Positions 22,501-30,991 of a stretch of DNA of 64,000 nucleotides are shown one piece after another. The DNA comes from Phylloscopus collybita. Its lineage: Eukaryota; Chordata; Aves; Passeriformes; Phylloscopidae. The stretch lies in assembly GCA_027886175.1 (NCBI GenBank), contig JAJNNQ010000024.1:27755001-27819000 (forward strand), given 5' to 3'. The notes under the pieces are model-generated. The model did no database searches. It worked only from the letters and a program-made list of their open reading frames with translations, and was not told where the DNA came from. Positions within the stretch are counted from its first letter, which is position 1. Every line of letters begins with the position of its first letter. The position numbers were made by a program, and so were the translations under genes.

Positions 22501-24825
22501 ATGGCACAACACATTATGGCCTGAACTGAGGGAGTTGAATGCTCTCGCAAGAAGGAGCAGATTACAACCTGGCTTGCCCACTCCTTTCATGACTACTCCC
22601 ATGGTTGAGTTAGTACCAAAACTGGGAAAAGTGGCACCATGCTGGCCTGTCCCCTATGCAGTATAAACATATCTTCTCTGTTGCACTCTGAGACCCTCTC
22701 CCCTTCTGATTCCCTCTGAGTGACAGAAGCAAAGAAGTGCTCAGTCTGCAGATTTCTCTTGTGCTTGGGCTGTCAGATTGCTGCTGCTGCAGTTCCCAGT
22801 CCAGGGGAAGGACTCTCCTGAAACTGTGATACATGGACTGAATCAGCACTGCAAGTGCTTTGGAAATTTTGAGGTCAAAGCCACAAGTGCCAGTTGATGA
22901 GTGGCACAGTTAGCTGGAAGCTGAGCACTGGGGGACTGGAGCACTACAATTATGTAAAGTCTGCTGCAGGTCTAACCCTCAGTCTCTTGCCCAAGGTCAC
23001 ATAAGAAGTCCATAGCAGAGAGCAATTGGAAAACAAATAAATCACCAGAATCCTAGGCTAATGTACTCACAGCTGAATCCAGTTCTGAAAAATAAAAGCT
23101 TAAAGCCAGACTGTCTTGCAGCTGTTGCACCCTTGATATGGGTCATTGCTAGCACGGGTAATGGTATAATGAGGACTCAAACTGATGGTAGACATCAGAC
23201 CATAGGGTCATGGAAACATAGAATGGCCTGGTTGGAAGGGATCTTAAAGATAATCTAGTTCCAAGCCACTGCCATGAACAGGGACACCTTCCACTATGCC
23301 AGGTCACCTAGTACTCCATACAACGTGGCCTTGAACTTCATTTCCAGGGATGGGACATGCTTCTGTCAGGTTTCTATAAATATGTATCTAGTAACTGTTT
23401 GACATCTATCAAGCACAAAATAGCTATCCTATTAAACAACAATGTGATTTTGCTACCGACAATATTAATTTCAGCTGGAATTCAAGCATTATTTTTTCTT
23501 TTCTCTGCCAAATGTTATTTGAACACTCACCTGCAGAAAGTAACCATTGCCTGACAGGTGAGTAAAATCTGGTTAGTTTTTGGATCTTTCTTTCTGGCAG
23601 TCATCAGGCTTGCTGAGGAGGTCAGCAGACCTTGAACTTGACAGTGGACTTTTTTGGGTCCTAGCCCTCAGCAAGCATATTTTCTTACTCACATTTCCTA
23701 CACTCTCAGGGGTGCAATGCATTTTCTCTCTGGATCTGATAAATAAAGCTGAAGTGTTTCTTCTGCAATTCTGAATTCACTTTCTTTTCAAATACGTCTT
23801 TTAGTTAAGAGGGAATATTTGCAAGCCCCTGGTAAGAAACGTGCACCTAACAATCAAGGCCTGCAGCTATATGATTCCCTAGATTACAGCTACACTACAA
23901 GAAAGTGTGCTAAGAATCTACATTGTCACTTTCACCATGACTTATTTTACTGAGGATTAATGAATCATTCGTTCACACAAGAATTAACAACACTCTTTTT
24001 CAAGCACACAAGTGAATGGTTGCATTAACAAGCAGCTATAGACTGATTCCAAGCAAGCAACCAAGTGTCATAAAAACAAAAAGGGATTTAATGCTGCACC
24101 AACGGGGAGCTTTTGAGATGGGGAGCTAGGACACCCGTTTGCTGCACAGCTTGATAAGGTTTCTTGGCTGACGGCTCCTAGTGGGATAAAAAATGGGACT
24201 CAGTCCAGAATACAAGTGGGATACTGGCTTGCACAGAATGAGAAAGGATCAAAAAATTTCAAGCTACTGACTCAGGTGCTGAGATTTGGGAAAGCTCAGC
24301 TGAGCTGGGTTCATGTTTCTGAGGTTTGCAACGTTACTTGCTATTGCCTGAGTTTCTGACAGTCAATCCAGAAAAACTATTTCCCAGCAAACTGAGAAAA
24401 GCACAAAAGAGGCTTTTTCCTGGGATTTGCAGAATTCAGGCAGGGGCTAACTGAAATCCAACTAAACAAACTTTTGGATGCCCAACCTCCCCTGCATGAG
24501 ACTATTTGGCTGTCCTGTCTTGTGGCTGCTCTCTATGACTCTGAGCAGTGCTGTGGTACTGACCCTGACTGGGACATGCAGCGGCACTTACCTCCAAGAC
24601 CATCTCTGTCATCTGGAACTGCTTCTGGGAGACCTTGTCAGAGCTCACAGGCTCATGGAAGAGCAGGCAGAGCATGTCATACTTCTTCAGTGCCTGCTTG
24701 TAATTCTTCTCGTTCAGGTCGATCACTCGGTCTTTCCCATCGTAAGTAGGAAAGTTCAGTCCCTCTTCTGCCTTGCAGCAGAAAAGCAGGTAAAAACCTG
24801 CCAGGATCCAGCAAATTGCCTTCAT
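1..24825 (-). CDS. CASQ2: CASQ2, cardiac calsequestrin-2 (5' six coding exons, partial gene)
   Basis: Calsequestrin-2 is the high-capacity, low-affinity Ca2+ buffer of the junctional sarcoplasmic reticulum lumen in heart, where it works with triadin, junctin and the ryanodine receptor. Six minus-strand exons (24592-24825, 10437-10521, 8901-9001, 6589-6700, 5140-5213, 4541-4671) have AG/GT borders and join in frame to give 245 codons plus two bases. The predicted protein has a 19-residue signal peptide, then the mature N-terminus [14 protein letters not shown], and follows vertebrate CASQ2 closely through the first thioredoxin-like domain into the second. Arg33, mutated in human CPVT, is conserved. 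The later exons, with the rest of the thioredoxin repeats and the Asp/Glu-rich tail, are off the left edge; I found none in 1-4540. Calsequestrin-1 is the alternative paralogue, but the residue pattern and the NHLH2 neighbour favour CASQ2. Confidence 0.97.
1735..1790 (+). mobile_element. CR1 LINE, 3' end fragment
   Basis: The text around GGACTTGATGATCCTTGTGG leading into TTCCTTCCAACT and ATTCTGTGATTCT is the characteristic CR1 3' end with its ATTCTRTG-type tail. It is heavily 5'-truncated. Confidence 0.7.
4541..4671 (-). CDS. CASQ2: CASQ2 coding exon 6 (last exon in the window)
   Basis: This 131-bp exon encodes 43 residues plus two bases, beginning [20 protein letters not shown] and ending [10 protein letters not shown]. 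It lies in thioredoxin-like domain II; the [13 protein letters not shown] block is diagnostic for calsequestrin. The acceptor is CAACAG|GTT at 4672/4671 and the donor AGAAG|GTATGT at 4541/4540, leaving in phase 2. No candidate for the next exon was found in the remaining 4540 bases. Confidence 0.96.
4672..6588 (-). other. CASQ2: CASQ2 introns 5 and 4 (around exon 5)
   Basis: Intron 5 is 4672-5139 (468 bp) and intron 4 is 5214-6588 (1375 bp). Both have GT-AG borders. I see no repeat, RNA gene or additional exon; a pyrimidine-rich stretch near 6180-6230 is the only notable composition. Confidence 0.85.
5140..5213 (-). CDS. CASQ2: CASQ2 coding exon 5
   Basis: This 74-bp exon completes a His codon (C from exon 4 plus AT) and encodes [20 protein letters not shown] followed by FDKG. 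It belongs to thioredoxin-like domain II and matches CASQ2 almost residue for residue. The acceptor is TTCCAG|AT at 5214/5213; the donor is AAAGGG|GTAAGC at 5140/5139. It leaves in phase 0. Confidence 0.96.
6589..6700 (-). CDS. CASQ2: CASQ2 coding exon 4
   Basis: This 112-bp exon encodes 37 residues ([20 protein letters not shown], then [17 protein letters not shown]) plus the first base of the next codon. This is the linker into thioredoxin-like domain II and its first strand; the LLEDPVE and KLIGxFK blocks are strongly conserved in CASQ2. The acceptor is GTGGCAG|TTG at 6701/6700 and the donor is AGAAC|GTAAGA at 6589/6588. Confidence 0.96.
6701..8900 (-). other. CASQ2: CASQ2 intron 3
   Basis: This 2200-bp intron has GT-AG borders. 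It is AT-rich between 7040 and 7440 and again from 8440 to 8560. No coding frame or interspersed repeat was recognised. Confidence 0.85.
8901..9001 (-). CDS. CASQ2: CASQ2 coding exon 3
   Basis: This 101-bp exon completes the split Gly codon and then encodes 33 residues ([20 protein letters not shown], then [13 protein letters not shown]), the end of thioredoxin-like domain I. The acceptor is TTTCAG|GC at 9002/9001; the donor is TTGGAT|GTAAGC at 8901/8900. The EGSLYxFK and [10 protein letters not shown] blocks are characteristic of calsequestrins. It leaves in phase 0. Confidence 0.96.
9002..10436 (-). other. CASQ2: CASQ2 intron 2
   Basis: This 1435-bp intron has GT-AG borders. A plus-strand open frame of about 175 codons from 9986 runs through exon 2 in antisense. 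It has no recognisable domain and I take it as chance. Confidence 0.85.
10437..10521 (-). CDS. CASQ2: CASQ2 coding exon 2
   Basis: This 85-bp exon continues domain I. The acceptor is CCCACAG|CTGGC at 10522/10521 and the donor TTAG|GTGAGT at 10437/10436. It encodes [20 protein letters not shown] followed by DAKLAKKL and the first base of a Gly codon. Family members usually have an LVAQVLE...IGFVMVD-type sequence here; this copy has a Pro-Arg-Ser stretch and a Gly in place of a Val. Exon length and phase (0 in, 1 out) agree with the neighbouring exons. Confidence 0.95.
11785..11822. promoter_or_regulatory. Intronic MEF2 / E-box element
   Basis: CTATAAATAG at 11811-11820 is a perfect CTA(A/T)4TAG MEF2 palindrome and also reads as a TATA box on the plus strand. 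A CACGTG E-box lies 17 bp upstream at 11788-11793, in a short GC-rich stretch. It is 1.3 kb from exon 2. A muscle enhancer or an alternative promoter is possible; the role is inferred from motifs only. Confidence 0.4.
15765..15810. promoter_or_regulatory. Intronic MEF2 / GATA / E-box cluster
   Basis: CTAATTTTAG at 15791-15800 is a perfect MEF2 palindrome. It is followed one base later by the E-box CAGCTG (15802-15807) and preceded by AGATAA on the minus strand (15772-15777). This close grouping is typical of cardiac and skeletal-muscle enhancers and lies in intron 1 of a cardiac gene. Function is inferred. Confidence 0.45.
15985..16025. repeat. (GT)n microsatellite, interrupted
   Basis: GTGTGTGTGTGTGTGT is followed by CTGTGTCTGTGTCTCTGTGTGT-type variants over about 40 bp in CASQ2 intron 1. 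Confidence 0.9.
16832..16915. repeat. T28 and A17 homopolymers 39 bp apart
   Basis: T28 (16832-16859) and A17 (16899-16915) face each other and could pair as a stem of up to 17 bp. No retroposon was recognised between them. Confidence 0.9.
17555..17800 (+). mobile_element. CR1 LINE fragment
   Basis: The sequence includes GGCACTGGAACAGGCTGCCC, GGATGTGTTCAAGGCCAGGC and GTGTCCCTGCCCATGGCAGG, in the usual order for the CR1 3' UTR on the plus strand. It is 5'-truncated and lies in CASQ2 intron 1. Confidence 0.9.
18025..18262 (+). mobile_element. CR1 LINE fragment, second subfamily
   Basis: GTTTAGATTGGCTATTAGGG, GAAGTGGTGGAGTCACCACC and ATGGTTTAGTGGTGGGCTG are in CR1 3' UTR order, ending in ATTCCATGATTCTCTC. 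The wording differs from the 17555 copy, so it belongs to a different CR1 subfamily. Confidence 0.9.
19291..19307. repeat. T17 homopolymer
   Basis: A short T run in CASQ2 intron 1 is followed by an AT-rich stretch with TATTTATATA. Confidence 0.85.
20910..20924 (+). promoter_or_regulatory. CTCF-like motif in CASQ2 intron 1
   Basis: TCACCAGGTGGCACC matches the CTCF core with one mismatch at the first position. It is in the same orientation as the perfect motif at 38200. Confidence 0.3.
21169..21273 (-). pseudogene. Short Lys/Arg-rich open frame, unidentified
   Basis: A 34-codon minus-strand frame without an initiating ATG ends in a very basic stretch ([19 protein letters not shown], then stop at 21169-21171). 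It has the look of a C-terminus of a ribosome-biogenesis or RNA-binding protein, but I cannot name it. It could be the remnant of a processed pseudogene or an unspliced terminal exon. Chance is also possible given the length. Confidence 0.2.
23208..23352 (-). mobile_element. CR1 LINE fragment
   Basis: The plus strand reads CATAGAATGGCCTGGTTGGA, AGGGATCTTAAAG and AGGGACACCTTCCACTATGC, the reverse of the CR1 3' end. It is 5'-truncated and inserted in CASQ2 intron 1. Confidence 0.85.
24592..24825 (-). CDS. CASQ2: CASQ2 coding exon 1
   Basis: This exon encodes residues 1-78: signal peptide (1-19, hydrophobic core [11 protein letters not shown]), the mature N-terminus and the first strands and helices of thioredoxin-like domain I, ending ...[12 protein letters not shown]. 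The start is the ATG at 24825-24823, the first in-frame ATG. The frame stays open a little further upstream but has no other ATG, and the signal peptide begins here. The Kozak context is weak (C at -3). The donor reads GGAG|GTAAGTG at 24592/24591. Length 234 bp, phase 0. Confidence 0.97.
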
Positions 24826-25160
24826 AGGGGCACCCTTGGAGTGCAGCAAAGGGTGGGTAAATGTCCCCCTCTTTCTTAATTTGAGAAGAGAGGGAGACCA
24901 AAGGCTCCCGGCGAAGTTTGAACTAAGTTTCTCTTAGTTTCCTTAAGTTTCTCTTTGCTGCTTTCCTAGTGTTAAGCCCAAACACTGCAAGGCTGGTGGG
25001 GAGCAGCAAACTTTGCTGTCCTGTACTCACAACAAAGAGAGAGACAGACGGGAGAAGCTGTCAGGCCAAGCCCTGGATACCTTACATAGCTGTGTCCAGC
25101 TCCCGTGTCATTAGGAACTCCATTTTTAGGAAGCAGTTGTTTCAGGCTAAAAATAAACCC
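24826..25160 (-). promoter_or_regulatory. CASQ2: CASQ2 proximal promoter and 5' UTR
   Basis: About 300 bp upstream of the CASQ2 start codon are, within 37 bp, a MEF2 site (CTAAAAATAA, 25147-25156), an E-box (CAGTTG, 25134-25139) and a CArG-like element (CCATTTTTAGG, 25120-25130, with one extra A/T in the core). Mammalian cardiac CASQ2 transcription is known to depend on MEF2 and SRF sites in the proximal promoter, so this arrangement fits the gene. I see no canonical TATA box; ATGTAAGG (RC of 25080-25087) is the closest. The transcription start probably falls between 24950 and 25070, but this is not determined. Confidence 0.65.
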
Positions 25161-26420
25161 TGCAATGAATAAAAAGGACAGATATGACACCATTGAGGGA
25201 CTTGCTGGCACTCTGCATCATCTGAGAGAGAGGGAGTGGGCAAGAGGGAGGGAGTGGAAGATGTTAGTCCTTGGGAATATGCAGGCAGGGTTTGAGAAGG
25301 GACAGACTTCACTCGTACAGAGAACCAAGGCACAGGCTGTCCTACTAGGAATTGACAAAAATAGAAAGTATTTACTGCATTTATAATAAGGGTATCTCTC
25401 TTTACATCCCTTTGGGAATCACAGTGATTAGGCTTTTGATAACAGATTTCAGGTTAAACATTTTCAGAGCCTCATCTGCACCACTAGAGGAAAAGTCTTG
25501 TTTCCTCAGCAGCAAAGGAGGTGAACACTCCTGGGACTTCTTTCTCCTGCCTGGAGCACCGTTTGGAGCTGCTAGCTGACATTCAAGATGCTTTCTGAAG
25601 CACATTCTCTGCTTGGGGAGCAGGAGGAGAATTGCTGGCCCTTGGACCTGTAATCCAAATGCAGAGGGAAGCTTGTGTTGCAGCCTCCCATTTTCACAGC
25701 AGTTGCCAAGCCACATACATTACTGGCGAGTGGTTAAACCTCATCGTGCTAAGGGGGCTGGCGGGTGGGAGGCATGTGCCCAAGCCAGTGTCTTGGGGCA
25801 GGAGGCAGGGCTCTCCTCAAGAGGATGGTCAGATGGCACCGTCACCGCCAGCCGCCCTTTCTGGGACCTGCCTCTTGGACTGGAGCAGGTTTTTCACACA
25901 ACCCTCTTGCATTTCCCAGCAAGCTGTCCTGCATATCCCTCCTTTCACCAGGGATGGTGGCCAGTTCCTCCTGTGGGAGCTCAGCACCAGGTGCTGCTTT
26001 GCTGTATCACCTGCACAGCGCTGCCGGGGGAGGGCAGTTCAGAGGCGCAGTCCCTCCGCTCTTCCCCTCCTCTGACCACGGTGTCACCTCTGACCCATGA
26101 CTGGCAGCAACAGGCAGGTGGAGGCAGGCCAGCTGGCCACAAGCCAGCCCTGGGGCTGGCATGGATCCACTGGAAAAGGCCTGCTGAGGGGCTGGCAGAG
26201 AAGAGCTTGACAGGGGGCACGGCTCCCTTCCCCCTGCCAAAGTGATGTGCAGACAAGTGGCCTTATCAGGTCTTTTCCTAGCATGCTGCTCCATGACAGC
26301 TTTGCTCCATCCACACCAGGGAAGAGACAATATCCCTTCTTAATGCAGTTGTTTCCATTTAATTGTATGTCTGGGATTATTTCAACATTTGTGGCAAAAG
26401 GTGAGTGTTACTTAGCAATT
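25160..26420. other. CASQ2 upstream flank
   Basis: No gene is supported. The stretch 25600-26260 is GC-richer than its surroundings and open in several frames on both strands, the longest 210 codons on the plus strand. That is a composition effect rather than a gene. A 78-bp repeat that recurs at 34621 lies at 25462-25539. Confidence 0.7.
25462..25539 (+). repeat. 78-bp dispersed repeat, copy A
   Basis: This segment recurs in the same orientation at 34621-34698 with about three mismatches. The shared core includes CATCTGCACCACTAGAGGAA and CAGCAGCAAAGGAGGTGAAC. Flanking sequences do not match convincingly. I do not recognise the family. Confidence 0.8.
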
Positions 26421-26590
26421 ACAGAATCATAGAATCATTTAGGTTGTAAAAGACTCTTAAGATCATTGAGTCCAGCCATTAATCAAACACTGCCAAGTCC
26501 ACCACTAAACCATGTCCCTAAGCATCACATCTACATGTCTTTTAAATACTCCCAGGGATGGTGACTAGAACACTTTCCTGGGCAGATTAA
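26421..26590 (-). mobile_element. CR1 LINE fragment
   Basis: ACAGAATCATAGAATCATTT at the low-coordinate end is the inverted 8-bp CR1 tail. GATCATTGAGTCCAGCC and ACATGTCTTTTAAATACTCC follow. It is the same subfamily as the copy at 18025 in the opposite orientation. It lies 1.6 kb upstream of the CASQ2 start codon. Confidence 0.88.
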
Positions 26591-29500
26591 ACACATATCC
26601 TGGGTGACTTAGGAGCACGCATTCTTTCACTTTCATGTCAGCTTTCACTTCCCACCTGAACAGCCCACAACATATTGACTGAAACCGTCTGGGTGATAGT
26701 TTCCAAATCTGTCTTATTTCCAAAGCCTTTCCAGAAGTTCAGCATTTGCTGGAAAATTAAAGTCCTAATGACAAAGCCTGAGGAATCTGGGTAAAAGCCA
26801 AAGCAAGACAGTCTCCAAAATGCACTTCTTAGAGGCAGCCTTCAGGGCTAGTCATTTTTAGAGAGGGAGGTAAGTCCAAATAAGTCTGATTGCTTTTAGT
26901 GGGAGACACAAGATTTGTGTCACAGTGGGTGGCAATGGCTGGTTAAGTTTATGCTGAGTGTTTAGGATGTAAAACACAAAACCGAGTTTGTGGGATGATC
27001 AGGCATACATTAGGCTGGTTGCTTGCCTTTGAAGGACCCCCATGGATCTGGGGTGCAGGAGCAGGCTTCACTGGCATCACAATGTGTTTTAAAAGTGGGA
27101 GCACATTAGACAGGGTGTGAAAATGAAATGTTCACAGCTACTTCAAAAATTGGCTTATGAGGCCCCTGACCTCCTTTATTCTTGTAGATCTTCAGCAATT
27201 GCTCCACTTTGATATTGTTCAAGCTATTTTTGATGCGTTTTTTCTCTAATCTGAATAACTTTTTAATCTGCCTAAAATACATATAATCAAATTTTCATTT
27301 TCTCCCCTTTTTATCAAAAAAGGAACAAAAATGCTTTTTATTCACAGAAATTGTTGCTTTGTTAGCCCCACATGAATCTCGTTTATCTGCTTGTGGCATA
27401 CATAAGTAGCAAATATTTGTGATTGCTAGGCTTCACCTCTGCAAGGGAAGGGGAATTCTTCCAGCAGACCAATCCTAGGTGTTGTGTCACTAGAGAGGTT
27501 CTGAGTGGAGCTAGCCCAGTGGGGCTGCTAAGGCTAAATCTAGTGGACATTTTCTGTGGTCTTCCACCTCTAGCTGCATCTATATGAAATTCAAGATACC
27601 TTGTTCACCAAGGCAGAAGTAACAGTGAATTCCTCAAAGTCAGAATAACTGCCTCAATCACCTGAAATTCCTAATTCCAATAAACTTTAGTCAAAGCAGA
27701 CGTTCTTCTTGCAGTCCTGCCAATACAGGTCTGAAATCCTGCATTCATGTGTTTTGGGATGTTCAGAACAGCAGTTAAATACTCGAATCCGGGCAAAGCT
27801 GCATTGTTTTTGTTGGGTCTTTTTTCCCTGGGGAATAGCAGAGCTGGGACTGAAGCAGATGCTCCTACAACCTGACAAAGGCCATAAGTATTGTGCCTTT
27901 CTCTTCATCATCTCTCTTGGTGCTAACAGCAGCAAACTGAAATGTGCTCATCTCAATCCCAGAAGCAAAACTCCTTGGAATTTCAAAGCATGTCTATCCA
28001 CTCTCAGATAATGTTTTAAATTTGGAATTTTGGGCCAGGTTCACTATCAAGAAAAGTACAGTGTGCAGACCCCATGCATTTGGGGAACCTGAGTTTTGTT
28101 GAAGGCCCTTTTCTACAGTACACTGGCATAAGTTTTCTCTTTGTGTCAGATCCTCTTCCATAGGGTAGGAGCAATTGCGGTTCCCCATGGGAGGGAAGGA
28201 TGAGAGGAGCAAAGAAATTTCAGAGGCTTCTATGTGAAACTTCAGATTTCGCATTCCTCTGTTCACTGCAAATACTTTGTGCTATCTTCCAGCATAGTCT
28301 AGTGTCTTCCTGATCCCATTTAACTGCCTGTGGTTTCAACACATGTGTTTCTGTGGGCAGTGTCACACGAGGGAATGATATGGTCTGAACTAAATCCTGG
28401 GACACTTGTCTTTCAGCTCAGATATCTCATTTCCTGGCAAAGCTGGCATCTGTTAGTCTCTGATATAAGCTGACTGCAAGGTTCAGCCTCTCAGCTCTGA
28501 TTACTTAAGATTACTTCATCCATTCTGTTGCTGCATCTCTTAACCCTGCCTCAAGAAACCAGTACAATGCTTTCCCCCAGCTAACTATCTCAGATCTTTC
28601 CCTGAAAGCTTTCTCAGGAATGAGCTGGTAGGGCTCACTGCCTGTCCACCCTGACAGGTGCCCATGTTGTTCAAACAACCTTCAGAACTGACCCAAAATT
28701 TGAGGCAAAGAAAGAGATAATTAAGAGGAAATACTTGTTGTTGGTTTATTAACTTCTGTTGACTTTATGGGTTCATCCATCAAGCAAAATCCTAGCTCCA
28801 GGGATTTAGTTTGCAAAACCACCTCTGACATTCATTGAAGTAGGATTTTACTTTATTTCTTCCAGTTTTGTGAGGATAGGTAGTTAACAGAGCTCAAAAC
28901 AATACAACCTCATCCATTCAATTCAGGCTTGTAGAAATGCAGGGTGGGAACATAGGATAAATAAAAATCTTGATTTTTTTCCCCTACTTGCATTATAAGT
29001 TAGGGATATACACTTGCTATTCCTCCCTCCTGGCCACTGAAGCCACACTCTGTGCTGCTGTTCTCACCTTCACTGTCCTTTCTATCTCACACAGTTAAAG
29101 ATGTCCCCAGCCACTGCTGATCTAAATGCTTCAGTGAGCCTTTTTTTACAGGGCTTCAGGATTTAGGGTTCTGCTTTAGCTAATCTCTTTACAAGCTTCT
29201 AAGACCTTGTATGTTTTGCAAGATAGGCGTATTCAGAAAATATGCCTTTTGCCACCAGCTAGCCAAGCAAGGTCACAGTGGGTATAATAGCTTGCATTAT
29301 ACTGCTATGACCAGGGTGGGAGCCTTAGAGATACACTGAACCTTCCTAAAGAAACCAAGGGGAACACTGTCATCCTGAGAAAAGCTCTGCAGTGTAAAAA
29401 AACCCTAGTTCTCTCTCCCTTCAATTCAGCCCTGAAAGGTGGTAAGTCCTTCATGGTGCTTTACATTGCCTGTACACCAATGCAGTCATGCCAGTGATGG

Positions 29501-30261
29501 CAGGCAAGTACAAGGCAGAGGAGCTGTATCATTGGCACTCCCTTCCTTTTTTACCTGTTACAAACTGCAGAGATCATTGTAGTACCTGATAGTACTTTGA
29601 CTGAAGGGTCTTGAGACCTGCTGTGTGGTAAGAGATGCTATAAACCCTTTCTGACTCACAAGTCACTAGTTTTGATGAGGAGCAACAAATACAGGACAGA
29701 CAGACGCACTTCTATGACATTATATTTGTAAAGGGAAGGTCAAGATGATAATCCAGGTGTCCTAACTCATTCTCAGACACATAGGCATTTCAAAAAAATC
29801 TTGTGTTTTTTAGGCATTGTGTCCCCCAGAGCAAAATTGCTCTGTGCCACCTTAGGAGGATCATTGCACCTTTCTGCCTTTGGGACCTCATCTGGCACCT
29901 GTGACTTGTACATGCTAAAAGGCAATTTAGAAGGTCAAAACTGGGACTGTCCCAGAAGGACTGGGATAGTTACCTCTTAATGAGCTAATAATCCCTACAC
30001 AGCAAGAAAGGATTTAACTAAGACATCACAGTGGCCGAATGGAAATGTGCCCATTGGCATGTATCAAAATGGGAGGGAAAGAGAAAAAATTAATTGAAAA
30101 CGAAAAGCGTTAAGAGAAATTCTGGAAGGAGACAAGGCTGCTGCTTCATGCAGCGGTCTGACAAGGGACACCTGAGGCCAACTTGTGGTGGTGGTTGGGG
30201 AACCCATCAGGTGGACTGGAAAAGGTGGCAGAGAGTTTGCAAGAGGACAAAGAGGCAGTGA
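26591..30261. other. Intergenic stretch, no gene seen
   Basis: This is AT-rich sequence without supported coding frames. An AT-rich block around 27200-27420 and a T-rich patch near 28970 are the only compositional features. No interspersed repeat was recognised. Confidence 0.65.
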
Positions 30262-30991
30262 CCTGCTGTCTTGGTTTGGAAAGACAGGCATCTGCCAGGG
30301 AAAACTGGAGTTTCCCTTAGAATGGAGAAGGTAAATCCCTCACCCCTCCAAATTATAATTTTTCAGTTAAGGGCTTTCAGGCAAAGATTTGGGAATAGGA
30401 ATAACAGTTCTTTACTAGGAATATTAACAATACAAATGTAGTAGAAAACAAAACCAACCAACAATCCTGGAAAACCCTGACAGTCAGAGCTACAACCTGA
30501 CACCCTGTTGGTCAGGGTGTTGGAAGCAGTCCAAAAGTGAGTCCTCCTGGAGTGGCTCTGTTAGAGTAGAGATGATCCTGTAGAAAAGGGTCCAGTGATG
30601 GTGAGAAGAGTCCAGTCTTCCTCCAGGAGTCTTTCTTTGCCTCAAGTTTTTATCCAGGTAGGAATGTTTGGCTCCCCCCACTGGGTGGAGCATCTCACAA
30701 TGGGATGTATACTTTGGGAAAGGTATGCTTTGGGGAGGGTATGCTTTGGGGATGACTGCTTGGGGATGTGTAAATGGCCCATTAGCAGAAAATATTCCCC
30801 TGAAGGGAGGACTGGCAGTGAAAGAGATAAGAAACACTGCCCCACCTGGTTTGAACAGCTGGCCCCTTATCAGAAGGCATCTGACCCCCTCCTCCCAGAG
30901 TTACAAGAGATAAAGAAGAACATCTCCCCAGCTGATTTCAGCAGATGAAATAGAATACACATTTTTTGGTTCCATAACCCAAGATACCTGC
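30262..30991 (-). mobile_element. Solo ERV LTR with 5-bp target duplication
   Basis: The element runs 30267-30986 (720 bp) and is flanked on both sides by CCTGC (30262-30266 and 30987-30991). Its ends are TGTCTTGG... and ...CCCAAGATA, i.e. TG...CA with the last C mutated to T. The internal text (for example AATAGGAATAACAGTTCTTT and AGCTACAACCTGACACCCTG) is of a kind I associate with abundant passerine endogenous-retrovirus LTRs. A degraded AATAAA-type signal reads best on the minus strand near 30410, so I place it on that strand. A 5-bp duplication fits class III (ERVL-like) elements. No internal retroviral genes are present. Confidence 0.85.
30708..30770. repeat. Tandem repeat inside the LTR
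   Basis: About four imperfect copies of a 12-17 bp unit built on GTATGCTTTGGGGA lie side by side. They form a variable-number tract within the solo LTR. Confidence 0.75.

Larger units (their letters stand above)
10522..24591 (-). other. CASQ2: CASQ2 intron 1 (14 kb)
   Basis: This is the longest intron in view. It holds two CR1 copies on the plus strand (17555-17800, 18025-18262), one CR1 copy on the minus strand (23208-23352), a GT-rich microsatellite, a T28/A17 homopolymer pair, two perfect MEF2 palindromes (11811, 15791), a CTCF-like motif (20910), and a short Lys-rich open frame at 21169-21273. I recognise no internal gene. Stretches 12400-15600, 18900-20800 and 21300-23200 show nothing I can name apart from simple-sequence runs. 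Confidence 0.85.

Noticed and set aside
24823..24849. An upstream start for CASQ2 eight codons before the chosen ATG
   Set aside because: The codon there is TTG, not ATG; the signal peptide begins at the ATG at 24825.
25613..26245. 210-codon plus-strand open frame upstream of CASQ2
   Set aside because: Several frames on both strands are open here, the region is GC-rich, the translation has no recognisable domain, and there is no exon or promoter context.
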